From contig JADJRC010000030.1 of the NCBI GenBank assembly GCA_016712415.1, positions 1 to 50,023 of the forward strand: 50,023 nucleotides of DNA. The letters run 5' to 3'. How positions within the stretch are numbered: position 1 is the stretch's first letter; every line of letters begins with the position of its first letter. This DNA is from Lewinellaceae bacterium. Its GTDB lineage: Bacteria; Bacteroidota; Bacteroidia; Chitinophagales; Saprospiraceae. Below the pieces are notes generated by a model. It was not told where the DNA came from. It ran no database searches and saw nothing but the letters and a program-made list of their open reading frames with translations. This document shows positions 8,298-17,452 of this stretch, piece after piece. The position numbers and the translations under genes were made by a program.

Positions 8298-9197
8298 TTA
8301 AATCCGATCAATCAACAACACGATCAACGACAGCGGCAGGTGCAAAAATGAAATGAACATCTGGCGCCGCGCCGCTTCACGCGAACACGTTTTATACAGT
8401 TTCCAGCAACTTACCGCCCAGTAAGCGTTGAGGGCGACAAGGATCAGCGTTGCCCACAAGCCAACCAAACCAAGGGCATAGCCCAACACGGCATTGCCGA
8501 TCATCAGCAGACAAAATACCAGCGACAACATTCCGGTCGTCGAATCTTTTTCGCCGTTTTTTGAAGGCAACAGGTAAAAACCCGCCTTCTTGTAGTCTTC
8601 ATCAGCCAGCCATGCCACCGCCCAGAAATGTGGAAACTGCCACAGAAACTGGAGGGTAAACAACATCAGCGCCGTCTGCGTAATGGCGCCTTCATGTACC
8701 ACACAACCGATAATCAGGGGCAACGCGCCCGGCACGGCTCCCACGACCACAGAAAGTTGGGTCGAGCGTTTCAGCGGTGTATAGACGAAGGCATAACTCA
8801 TCAGCGAAAGTGTGCCGAGAAAGCCGCTCAGCGGGCCAAACAGCGACAAAACCGTAATCCCGGCAATGGCCATCAGCCCGGCCCACAATACGGCTTTCGA
8901 TACGCTCAGCCTGCCGGTGGCCACAGGGCGGTTTGCCGTGCGGGGCATAAGCAGGTCGTAGTCGCGCTCGAGCACCTGGTTCAGCGCGTTGGCGGCGCCC
9001 GTCACCATGAAGCCCCCGAATGCCAGCAGCGCCATAGCCGTCCAGTCCACTGCACCGCCGCAGGCGATTGCATAAGACATTACTGCAGAAAAAAGAACCA
9101 GCAGGGTCAACTTGAACTTCACCAGCAACCCAAAATCGGTTACGGATAGGATCAAGCCTTCCAGAATGGTTACCTGTTTTACCGGGTTGCGCTCCAT
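8298..9197 (-). CDS. ctaB: Protoheme IX farnesyltransferase (heme O synthase)
   Basis: 299 residues, multi-pass UbiA-superfamily prenyltransferase that adds a farnesyl group to heme b, giving heme O for the oxidase. The first Asp-rich motif is clear in NALNQVLERDYDLLMPRTANRP (N-x-x-x-D-x-x-x-D type), followed by RPVATGRLS; the second acidic loop is AWLADEDYKKAGFYLLP. Helix-rich throughout (FKLTLLVLFSAVMSYAIACGG at the N-terminus). Lies between oxidase subunit I and the subunit III genes, consistent with heme supply for this oxidase. Start ATG 9197 aligns with the family. Confidence 0.95.
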   Translation of the reverse strand: MERNPVKQVTILEGLILSVTDFGLLVKFKLTLLVLFSAVMSYAIACGGAVDWTAMALLAFGGFMVTGAANALNQVLERDYDLLMPRTANRPVATGRLSVSKAVLWAGLMAIAGITVLSLFGPLSGFLGTLSLMSYAFVYTPLKRSTQLSVVVGAVPGALPLIIGCVVHEGAITQTALMLFTLQFLWQFPHFWAVAWLADEDYKKAGFYLLPSKNGEKDSTTGMLSLVFCLLMIGNAVLGYALGLVGLWATLILVALNAYWAVSCWKLYKTCSREAARRQMFISFLHLPLSLIVLLIDRI

Positions 9198-9257
9198 TTA
9201 TCGCTTATCGTAATGACTTGTTTTATCAATTAAAAGTTTGGCTCAACACACCGGCAA

Positions 9258-11110
9258 TCAGTGCCCGTGATCATGCTCTCCTTCTTTCAGCGGTACATAT
9301 TGCGGAACAAATTCTTCACCATCCTTGCCGTAATCGTAGGGCCAACGCTGAACGGCTGGAATATTGCCGGGCCAGTTGCCGTGGCCTGCCTTGATCGGCG
9401 TGGTCCATTCCAGTGTGTTGGCGCCCCACGGGTTTTTGGTCGTCATCTTGCGGCCGCTGAAAATCGAGTAGAAAAAGTTGATGATAAACAGCACCTGAAG
9501 GAAAAATACCACAATGGCTGCTACCGTGATGAACTTGTTCAGGTCTACAAAGTGCCGGAAAGAGTCGAAGTTGTCGATGCTGTAATAGCGGCGCGGCACA
9601 CCGGCCATGCCTGTATAGTGCATCGGCCAGAAGATGGCATAAGCGCCGACCAGGGTTCCCCAGAAGTGTATTTTACCGAGTGTTTCGTTCATAAAACGGC
9701 CGAACATCTTCGGGAACCAGTTGTAAATACCGGCGAACATGCCGAAGAAGGCGGCAATACCCATCACAATGTGGAAGTGGGCCACTACGAAATAGGTATC
9801 GTGCAACTGGATGTCGATCGCGGAGTTGCCGAGGAAGATACCCGTCAGGCCACCGGAGATGAACATGGAAACAAAGCCCAGCGCAAAAGACTGGCAGAGT
9901 TGAACCTGAAGTTAGAGCCGTAAACCGTCGATATCCAGTTGAATACCTTAATAGCCGACGGCACTGCTATAATGAGGGTGAACACCACAAAGAAGTTGCT
10001 GATAAACGGATTTACCCCGGACATAAACATGTGGTGCGCCCACACAATGAACGACAGGAATGCAATGGCCAGAATGGAATATACCATCGCGCGATAGCCG
10101 AAAATAGGCTTGCGGGCGTGTACGGACAACACCTCCGAAACGATACCCATCGCAGGAAGGATGATGATGTACACCTCGGGGTGGCCCAGGAACCAGAACA
10201 GGTGCTGGTACAGGATGGGGCTGCCGCCTACACGGTCGAGTATCTGGCCGCCTACGACGATCTCGCTGAGGTAGAAAGAGGTGCCGAGGCTGCGGTCGAA
10301 CATCAGCAGCAGCACGCCCGAGAACAATACCGGGAAGGACAATACGCCGAGAATGGCCGTGATAAAGAACGCCCAGATCGTCAGCGGCATACGCCACATA
10401 TTCATGCCCTTTGTGCGCAGGTTCAGCACGGTAGTGATATAGTTGATACCACCCAGCAGGGCCGAAACGATAAACAGGGCCATGGAAACGATCCACATCG
10501 TCATGCCCGCCTTGGACCCGTCGGAAGCCTGCCCCAACGCACTTAGAGGGGGATAGGCCGTCCATCCGCCGGAAAAGGGCCCGGTACTGAGAAACAGCGA
10601 CAGCAGCATCACCACACCGGCCAGGAAGAAGAACCAGTAGGAGAAGGCATTGAGCAGGGGCGACGCCATATCGCGCGCACCAATCTGTAGCGGAATGAGG
10701 ATATTCGAAAAGGTACCGCTCAATCCGGCAGTCAGTACAAAAAACACGAGTATCGTGCCGTGCATGGTCACCAGTGCGTAGTAGAACTCAGGGTCGAGTT
10801 TTCCGATACCGGAATCGTTGACCTGAATCCATTTACCCAGAAGCGGCTTCAACCATGCCATATCAGCCTCGGGAAATCCGAGCTGAAGGCGAAAAACAAT
10901 CGACATCGCAGCCCCGACAAAAGCCCAGAAGATACCTGTGATCAGGAACTGCCGGCCAATGATCTTGTGATCAGTGCTGAAGATGTAAGTGGTCAAAAAA
11001 TTGGACTGAAACTTGTCGCCGTGGTGCTCTTCATGGAAATGATCATCATAACCCAGTTCCTGGGTAAGTTGTTCTTCCAATGTTTCGGCGGCGTTAACTA
11101 CATGAGCCAT
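9258..11110 (-). CDS. ctaD: Cytochrome c oxidase subunit I, one frameshift
   Basis: Catalytic subunit with the heme a/a3-CuB centre; reduces O2 and pumps protons. Two overlapping frames join at the A-run 9885-9888: adding one base gives SASLFALGFVSMFISGGLTG and a 617-residue protein. Key residues are all present: low-spin heme ligand region TDHKIIGRQF and MHGTILVFFV, the CuB His with cross-linked Tyr in LGHPEVYIIILPAMG, the His pair in VWAHHMFMSG, and HDTYFVVAHFHIVMG near the C-terminus. About 12 TM helices. The break falls in a homopolymer and the rest is perfect, so I read it as a sequence error. Followed by ctaB after a 60-base gap, preceded by subunit II. Confidence 0.95.
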
Positions 11111-11170
11111 AGCCAGGAGTTTTGAACGATTTTATAGTGAAACTGTCGCTGGGTTCGGTGTTGAAAAGGT

Positions 11171-12682
11171 CTAAAGCGGATTCGATGTGCCTAAAATGGT
11201 AAACTCGGTGCGGCGGTTCTTTGCGCGGTTCTCTTCCGTATCATTTGCCACCAGCGGCCGGGTATCGCCGTATCCCTTCGGACGGAGGCGACCGGCGGAG
11301 ATGCCGCGGTCGGTCAGGTACTTGACCACCGCCGCTGCCCTTGCACCCGACAAAGCCAGGTTTGCCGACGGATCGCCGGTGTTGTCGGTATGGCCGGCCA
11401 CTTCGATCGTAATACCGGAATATGCATTGAGTCCGGTAACGAGGTTGTCCAGTTCATACCGGCTGTTGGCGGTAAGCGTAGCCGAGCCTGATTCGAAGTT
11501 AATATGGTTGAGCGTCAGGGTTTTATCAGCAGGATCAGCCGATTCAACGGCTTTTTTCATGTTATCGCTGAATTCCTGTGCACGCTGACGCACCTCCATA
11601 TCCAGCACCTTGCCTTTGTTGGGGTCGTCGTCTTTATCGCGAATCTGGGTGAGGTAGAACGACTCCTGTGTTTTATACCAGGCATCAAATTCTTCCTGCG
11701 ACACTATCTTCAGAATACGTTTCATGGAGTAGTGTCCTTTTCCACAGAGTTCTGCACAAGCCAGTTCGTACTCGAATTTTTCCCAGCGTTTCGGTCCCGT
11801 AGGATCGGCAGCGTCGTTGGGTTTATTGAAATCGTCGTATTTGCGCAGTTCGTTGCGGTATTCCGCCGTCGTTTTTACGGGAGTGAAAATGAAGTAGGTC
11901 GGCATGCCGGGCACCGCATCCATTTTCACCCGGAAATGGGGCAGATAGAAGTTGTGTAACACGTCTTTGGCCGTGATGCGGACACGTACTTTTTTACCTA
12001 CAGGGAGGTACAATTCCTGGCCGGGTATCACGTCGTCCCATGTCTTGGGATCGGTGAAGTCCATGCCCAACTGGTTGTTGGCGGTTGTCAGTTTGAAATT
12101 ACGCGTACCCAGTTTCCCGTCGGGACCCGGATAGCGAATGATCCAGTTAAACTGTTGTCCGGTCGCTTCGATCTCGATATAGTCTTCATTCGGGTTGATA
12201 TCAGCCATTACCGTATTCCAGGCATTGAGGCCGCGCACAACGAGAATCGTCATGACAACGGCGGGAACCGCCGTCCAGATCAACTCAAGCCGGTTGTCGT
12301 GGGCGATAAACTGCGCTTTACGCCCTTCCTGCCAGCGGTATTTGTACGCAAACCAGAACAAGGCAATATGGCAGATCACAAACACAATCCCGGTCAGCAC
12401 CAGGGTGATGTGGAACATATCGTCCAGCGCGCCGCCATGAGCAGATGCCGCCTTGTGCGGGCCATAACCCATCATTTCATTTTTGTATTCCCAGGCCGAA
12501 ATACATACGGAAACAAGGAATACGACCATGAAAACCAGCGACAACCAGCCATTCCATTTGCTGTTGTCACGCAGCACCTCACGCTCACCCTTGATCTGGG
12601 CGGTGAGCTCGGTAACTTTCCCGATTTGAACCAGGACGATAGAGATCAGAAGGACGCAGAGCAATATAATTAACGCTGTCAT
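11171..12682 (-). CDS. ctaC: Cytochrome c oxidase subunit II fused to a C-terminal OmpA-like domain
   Basis: 503 residues, much longer than the usual 250-350. N-terminal part has four hydrophobic segments (about 2-22, 45-65, 90-115, 130-150) rather than two. The cupredoxin domain (about 170-330) carries the CuA ligands: HNFYLPHFRVKMD and CAELCGKGHYSM. After a charged linker (about 330-385) comes an OmpA/MotB peptidoglycan-binding domain (about 387-500): INFESGSATLT, EVAGHTDNTGD, LSGARAAAVVKYLTDRGI, PKGYGDTRPL and NRRTEF. The CuA domain is periplasmic, so the fused domain would be placed correctly to bind the cell wall. The frame is uninterrupted across the join, so the fusion is not an indel artefact. 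Electron entry subunit of the oxidase. Confidence 0.95.
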   Translation of the reverse strand: MTALIILLCVLLISIVLVQIGKVTELTAQIKGEREVLRDNSKWNGWLSLVFMVVFLVSVCISAWEYKNEMMGYGPHKAASAHGGALDDMFHITLVLTGIVFVICHIALFWFAYKYRWQEGRKAQFIAHDNRLELIWTAVPAVVMTILVVRGLNAWNTVMADINPNEDYIEIEATGQQFNWIIRYPGPDGKLGTRNFKLTTANNQLGMDFTDPKTWDDVIPGQELYLPVGKKVRVRITAKDVLHNFYLPHFRVKMDAVPGMPTYFIFTPVKTTAEYRNELRKYDDFNKPNDAADPTGPKRWEKFEYELACAELCGKGHYSMKRILKIVSQEEFDAWYKTQESFYLTQIRDKDDDPNKGKVLDMEVRQRAQEFSDNMKKAVESADPADKTLTLNHINFESGSATLTANSRYELDNLVTGLNAYSGITIEVAGHTDNTGDPSANLALSGARAAAVVKYLTDRGISAGRLRPKGYGDTRPLVANDTEENRAKNRRTEFTILGTSNPL

Positions 12683-12771
12683 TGAATTTTTTTTGACTTT
12701 AACCCAAAGGTAAAATGGTTTGTTCAGGGGGTTGTTGGAATCAAATCTTAATTAGAATGGCTATAATTTAA

Positions 12772-14406
12772 TCAATGGTGGCCGCCGCCGCCCTCGCTTT
12801 CAATTTGGGCGCCTGTCTCGTGATGCAGGCTTTCTTCAAGGTAGGGGTCTTTCATCGGAACAAGTGACACCCTTTCCAACTGATTGAACAGGAAGAAGAT
12901 AAACAAACTGAGGAACCCGATCATAACCCCGATTTCTTCCAGGCCCGGTATGGTGAATCCCATTCGGAAACTGTAGGGTTCTTCGGATTCATGGCTGCCG
13001 CCGTGGCCCTCTTCCCCATGCGCTGCGGGTGCTTCCGCTCCGTGGGCGTCGCTACCGCTGTGATCTGCAGCCGGGTGTGCGGCCTCGGCCTCGCCGGCGT
13101 GTTGATCCTGGGTTTCCGGTTGGCCCCCGGCAGGCGGCGCATCTTGCCCGGTAGCCTGGCCACCGTCGTGAGCAGCCTCGGGTTGCGTGCCTTCAGCCTG
13201 GCCGCCGTGGCCTGCGGCATCTGTCTGCACCCCGGCCAAAGCCGTAGCCATTTCCGAAGAAGCGGGTTGAATGGTAGTGGTGGTGGAGCCTATTTTATCA
13301 TGCCCGCCTTCAGCCAGTTCTTTGGCTTCCATGGCAGCAATGCGCGCGCCCGGCTTGATCATGTAGAAGTAATCCCACCAGTGACCGAAGAAAACGATCA
13401 GGGCAACAAAGAACATGGTACCGAACTTGCGCTTGTTGTCGTTGCGCATCAGGATAAGGAACGGCGCGACGAAGTTCATGAGCAGGTTGCCCCAAAACAG
13501 CACCGGGTAGTGATCCATCCTTTGTTTGAAATATATCGTCTCTTCACCGTTGTTCGCGTACCAGATCAGCATGAACTGGTCGAACCACAGGTAGGTCCAG
13601 AATACGCTGATCCCGAACAGGTATTTGCCCACGTCGTGCAGGTGATCGTGTGTTACATATTCCAGGTAGCCCAGCGATTTGAGGTAAATGATGATCATGA
13701 CCGTCAGCGCAAGCGCTCCGAGCCATGCAGATGCTGTGGAATACCAGGCGAACATCGTGCTGTACCAGTGCGGGTCAACCGACATCAGCACCTGCCACAG
13801 GAATACAGCGCTCAGGAAGCCGCCGATGGGCAGGAAAGAAGCCGCCCATTTGCGCTCTTTTTTATAATAGTCCAAAGAGGACGTCTCATTGGTGTCCTGC
13901 GAAATGGAGTTCTGCCGCATTTTGAACGCCCAGAAGTACCAGATCGCCAGGAAGCCGACCGAGGCAATCGTGTAAAAAACGGGGTTCAGGAACCCTGATT
14001 TTCCGGCGATGATACGATCATAGTGTGCGCCTGCGGGGTCTGTGATGTTGAGGTTGGGATCGTTCCAGTGGTAGAGGTGATGCAGGTGCCCCCAAACGCC
14101 GATAGCAACAATGCCCATCAGCACGAGACCTACCATCATAAACTGTCCCATTCCTTCCCAAATACGCTTGATCACCGTCATCCAGCCGGCAAACGCCGTG
14201 ATCTGAGCCGCGAGGAAGAACACAGCCATAAAGGCGATGGCAGTGAAATACACCGAGTTGTGGAGAAAGTTTGTCCAAAAACGGGTGTGGTAGGCATCGT
14301 CGTTCAGGGCAGAGAGAACGAGACACAACAGGCCCAATACCATGCCGCCGATGAGCACGCGTTTGGTTTTGCCTTCAAAAACGAATTGCGTATTGGTCAG
14401 ATTCAT
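12772..14406 (-). CDS. actF: Alternative complex III subunit ActF, with His/Gly/Ala-rich insertion
   Basis: Quinone-interacting membrane subunit 2 of alternative complex III, related to ActC/NrfD. 544 residues, ten-helix core: VLIGGMVLGLLCLVLSALND, WLGALALTVMIIIYLKSLGY, FWTYLWFDQFMLIWYANN, and FFGHWWDYFYMIKPG. Between that segment (about residue 355) and the last helix (IGVMIGFLSLFIFFLFNQL, about 485-510) is a low-complexity stretch of over 100 residues rich in Ala, Gly, His, Gln and Glu, plus a short GGGGHH end. The family's core is intact on both sides, so it is an insertion in a cytoplasmic or periplasmic loop. Follows actE and precedes oxidase subunit II. Confidence 0.93.
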   Translation of the reverse strand: MNLTNTQFVFEGKTKRVLIGGMVLGLLCLVLSALNDDAYHTRFWTNFLHNSVYFTAIAFMAVFFLAAQITAFAGWMTVIKRIWEGMGQFMMVGLVLMGIVAIGVWGHLHHLYHWNDPNLNITDPAGAHYDRIIAGKSGFLNPVFYTIASVGFLAIWYFWAFKMRQNSISQDTNETSSLDYYKKERKWAASFLPIGGFLSAVFLWQVLMSVDPHWYSTMFAWYSTASAWLGALALTVMIIIYLKSLGYLEYVTHDHLHDVGKYLFGISVFWTYLWFDQFMLIWYANNGEETIYFKQRMDHYPVLFWGNLLMNFVAPFLILMRNDNKRKFGTMFFVALIVFFGHWWDYFYMIKPGARIAAMEAKELAEGGHDKIGSTTTTIQPASSEMATALAGVQTDAAGHGGQAEGTQPEAAHDGGQATGQDAPPAGGQPETQDQHAGEAEAAHPAADHSGSDAHGAEAPAAHGEEGHGGSHESEEPYSFRMGFTIPGLEEIGVMIGFLSLFIFFLFNQLERVSLVPMKDPYLEESLHHETGAQIESEGGGGHH

Positions 14407-14484
14407 ATCGCAAGTTGGGCATAGCCCGGTAATTTTTTTTGTAGTAACAGGGTTTTTGGAGCGTGATTATCACAGGTTTTCCTT

Positions 14485-15285
14485 TTACTGTACCGGTGCT
14501 GGCGCCACACGGGCCGGGCCCGTCGCTTCTCCTTTTGCCGGTTTTTCGATATTGCTGATGGTATTGGCCGTTTCGCTGTATTCCGCGCTGATGGATTTTG
14601 CCTGCAGCGAGCGAATGTAGTGGATCACCTGCCAGCGTTCTTCAAAAGACAGTTTGTCGGAATAGCCGCCCATCACATTTCTTCCATACATGGTGGCAAA
14701 ATAGAAACGCCCGTTTCCGGCGCCGATCATATCGCTGCCGATCAGGTTCTTGGGCTGGGCAGGGTACTTGGTATCGGGCATCGATACCAGCCAGCCCTGT
14801 CCGTCGCCTTTTTCACCGTGGCAGATGCCGCAGTAAATATTGTACAGCCCCTTGGCGCGGTCAAGCCCTTCTTTGGTAATCGGGAAGGGGTTGTCTTTCA
14901 TTTCCTGCTCGCAACGGAGACGGTCTTCTTCCGTATTTTCGTAATAGAAAGGCGCCGAACCGTTTACCGGAGCGGCAATGGCGTTATCTGCATTGTTGCC
15001 GCGCACATAACCGATGTCCTGACCATAATAGGCGGCAGTATAACCGCGCGGAATGGTGCCGTGTACTTTACCGTGCGGCTTCGAAAGTTGAGCTTTGGAA
15101 AACGTGCTCTTGTCATCCCAGTGGTTCCAGTAGTATGCGCTGTACTGGTTGGCCTCGTAGCCGACAGGGTGGTACATGTCGGGCATGTACTCATGGCCGG
15201 TTTTGTTTTTTCCGGCAGGAGAGCATAGCGAAAACAGCCAGGCAAACAAAGCAACACCGAGGATCGCGCCAATTGCGTATTTCAT
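14485..15285 (-). CDS. actE: Alternative complex III subunit ActE, monoheme cytochrome c
   Basis: 266 residues. N-terminal hydrophobic anchor (MKYAIGAILGVALFAWLFSLC) with Cys21 as a possible but non-canonical lipidation site. A single heme site CGICH lies about residue 152 (YNIYCGICHGEKGDGQGWL), and the distal Met region is probably MYGRNVMGGYSDKLS. Shape and position fit ActE, the mobile-type cytochrome that passes electrons from alternative complex III toward the oxidase. A Pro/Ala/Lys tail ends the protein. Located between actD and actF. Confidence 0.93.
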   Translation of the reverse strand: MKYAIGAILGVALFAWLFSLCSPAGKNKTGHEYMPDMYHPVGYEANQYSAYYWNHWDDKSTFSKAQLSKPHGKVHGTIPRGYTAAYYGQDIGYVRGNNADNAIAAPVNGSAPFYYENTEEDRLRCEQEMKDNPFPITKEGLDRAKGLYNIYCGICHGEKGDGQGWLVSMPDTKYPAQPKNLIGSDMIGAGNGRFYFATMYGRNVMGGYSDKLSFEERWQVIHYIRSLQAKSISAEYSETANTISNIEKPAKGEATGPARVAPAPVQ

Positions 15286-15349
15286 TGTAATGGTTGTATT
15301 TATAAAAGGTTTAAAGGTCTCGGGATATAAAGGTTTAAGGGTTGGGGCA

Positions 15350-15880
15350 CTACATCATTTTCACATTGACTTCCGATGCGCCGGTGTTGGTGAAGAATCC
15401 CTGAAGGTTTTTCACATCGCTGTCCGGAGCGTCGGTCACATCAAAAGCGATGCAGAATTTATCGTCCGTGATGCGGTTGTCGAGCGTATTGGCTTTCACG
15501 CCCGGCCACATGCCGCAGATGGTATAAAAGGTGATGGTCATGCCCCAGGCGGAGAAAAGCACCGTCATCTCGAATGTGATCGGAATGAAGGCGGGCACAG
15601 ACCAGTACGGCTTGCCGCCGAAAACGATCGGCCAGTCGCTCGTAAATATCCAGGTCATGGCGAGAAAACCAAATAATGCACCGATCGCGCCATACACGAA
15701 ACCGAGTATGTGCAGGCGGCTTTCTTTCAACCCGAGGATGGGATCGAGGCCATGCACCGGAAAAGGCGTAAATACATCCATGATATCAAGATGCGCCGCA
15801 TTTGCGGTTTGGACCGCGCCTTTCAGGTTTTCTTCGTCGTTGTAAAGTCCGTAAAGGACTTTTTTACTTTCAGCAGCCAT
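15350..15880 (-). CDS. actD: Alternative complex III subunit ActD (DUF3341)
   Basis: 176 residues. Soluble N-terminal alpha/beta part (KVLYGLYNDEENLKGAVQTA, then DVFTPFPVHGLDPILGL, the family signature), two TM helices (LGFVYGAIGALFGFLAMTWIF and FIPITFEMTVLFSAWGMTITFY), and a C-terminal part with DDKFCIAFDV. Membrane subunit that holds ActC and ActF together in known structures of the complex. Position between actC and actE is standard. Confidence 0.95.
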   Translation of the reverse strand: MAAESKKVLYGLYNDEENLKGAVQTANAAHLDIMDVFTPFPVHGLDPILGLKESRLHILGFVYGAIGALFGFLAMTWIFTSDWPIVFGGKPYWSVPAFIPITFEMTVLFSAWGMTITFYTICGMWPGVKANTLDNRITDDKFCIAFDVTDAPDSDVKNLQGFFTNTGASEVNVKMM

Positions 15881-15936
15881 TTTATATTACAAGGTTTGAA
15901 TTTTTAATATTGAAGTGCCCTCAATCAGGTCTTTCC

Positions 15937-17365
15937 TCAATGCTCTTTTTCCTGTGTTTTTGTCGCTTCCGGGGTGTGTGCATGTCCTTTGGCAGCGTTC
16001 GGCCCGATATACTGGTCGCCGGCAACTTTCAGGATAGCCTTGATCTCGGCGATGGCAACCACAGGCGCCACACGGGTAAAGATCATGTAGAGTACGAAGA
16101 ACAGGCCGATGGTGCCGGCGAAAATGGATATCTCCACCCAGGATGGGGAATAATAGCTCCAGGAAGAAGGCAGAAAGTCGCGGGCCAGCGTGGTGGCAAT
16201 AATCACAAAACGCTCGAACCACATACCGATATTCACCACGATGGAAAGGAAAAAGGTCCACCAGATACTGCGGCGGATTTTCCGCGACCAGAACAACTGC
16301 GGACTAACCACGTTGCAGAACATCATGCCGAAATAGGACCACCAGTAAATACCAAACACGCGGTTATAGAAGTCGAATTGTTCGTAAATATAGCCCGAAT
16401 ACCAGGCGATGAACAACTCTGTCAGATAGGCCACACCTACGATCGTACCCGTAAGCACGATCACCTTGTTCATCGATTCGATGTGGTTAACAGTGATATA
16501 TTCCTCCAGTTTCAGCACTTTCCTGGTAATTACCATCAGGGTTTGTACCATGGCGAATCCGGAGAAAATGGCTCCTGCAACAAAGTAAGGCGGGAATATA
16601 GTGGTGTGCCAGCCCGGTATGACCGACGTGGCAAAGTCGAAGGATACGATGGTGTGTACCGAAAGTACGAGCGGTGTGGAAATACCTGCAAGCACCAGCG
16701 ACAGGGCCTCGTGGCGCTGCCAGTGTTTGGCGCTGCCGGTCCATCCGAAGGAGAAAATCTCGTATATCTTGCGGCGGAGCCCGGTCGCCCGGTCGCGCAC
16801 GGTGGCAAGGTCGGGAACAAGGCCCGTGTACCAGAACAGGAGCGATACCGAGAAGTACGTCGATATGGCAAACACGTCCCAGAGCAGCGGAGAGTTAAAG
16901 TTTACCCACAACGGGCCGCGCGTGTTGGGGAAGGGAAAGATAAAAAACGCGAGCCAGACGCGCCCCATGTGGAAGATAGGGAACTGTCCGGCGCAGATCA
17001 CGGCGAATATCGTCATGGCTTCTGCCGCGCGGTTTACCCCCGTCCGCCAACGCTGGCGGAACAGCAGCAAGATCGCAGAAATCAAGCGTTCCGGCGTGAC
17101 CGATACCGATCCACCAAACGAAGTTGGTGATATCCCAACCCCAGTTGATGGTGCGGTTCAGGTTCCAGGAACCAATACCTTTCCATACCGTCCACACGAT
17201 AGCGAAAATGTACAGGCCGAGAAGAGCCGAGGCGAGGGAAAACACAACAATCCATTCCCTCGAAGGCGCTTTCTCAGTGGGTGTGCACAAATCCTCCGTG
17301 ATATTGTGGTAGGACTTATTGCCTTCAATCAAAACGTGCCGAACCGGCGCAACTGCTTGAGACAT
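15937..17365 (-). CDS. actC: Alternative complex III subunit ActC (NrfD/PsrC-like), one frameshift
   Basis: Polytopic quinol-binding subunit of alternative complex III. Two frames overlap around 17085: removing one base at 17084-17085 joins NFVWWIGIGHAGTL to ISAILLLFRQRWRTGVNRAAEAM and gives about 475 residues, the family size, with about ten TM helices. NrfD-family hallmarks include the IGHAGT quinone-site segment, RAAEAMTIFAVICAGQFPIFH, and SVHTIVSFDFATSVIPGWH. One indel in a doublet, no other damage, so probably sequence error. Lies between actB and actD; the 85-base spacer to actB holds an inverted heptanucleotide array that ends 15 bases before the start codon. Confidence 0.93.
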
Positions 17366-17379
17366 AATTTTTTTAAATT

Positions 17380-17452
17380 ATGAATGATGAATGATGGATG
17401 ATGAATCAGGTGCGATAACCATTCATCATTCATCATTTATCATTTATCATTC
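17380..17452. repeat. Inverted heptanucleotide arrays between actB and actC
   Basis: Left arm of about four ATGAATG-type units (17380-17407), 13-base spacer, right arm of about four and a half ATTCATC/ATTTATC units (17421-17452). The arms are mutually complementary and could form a hairpin of about 27 bp. The right arm runs into the actB stop codon. Confidence 0.9.
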
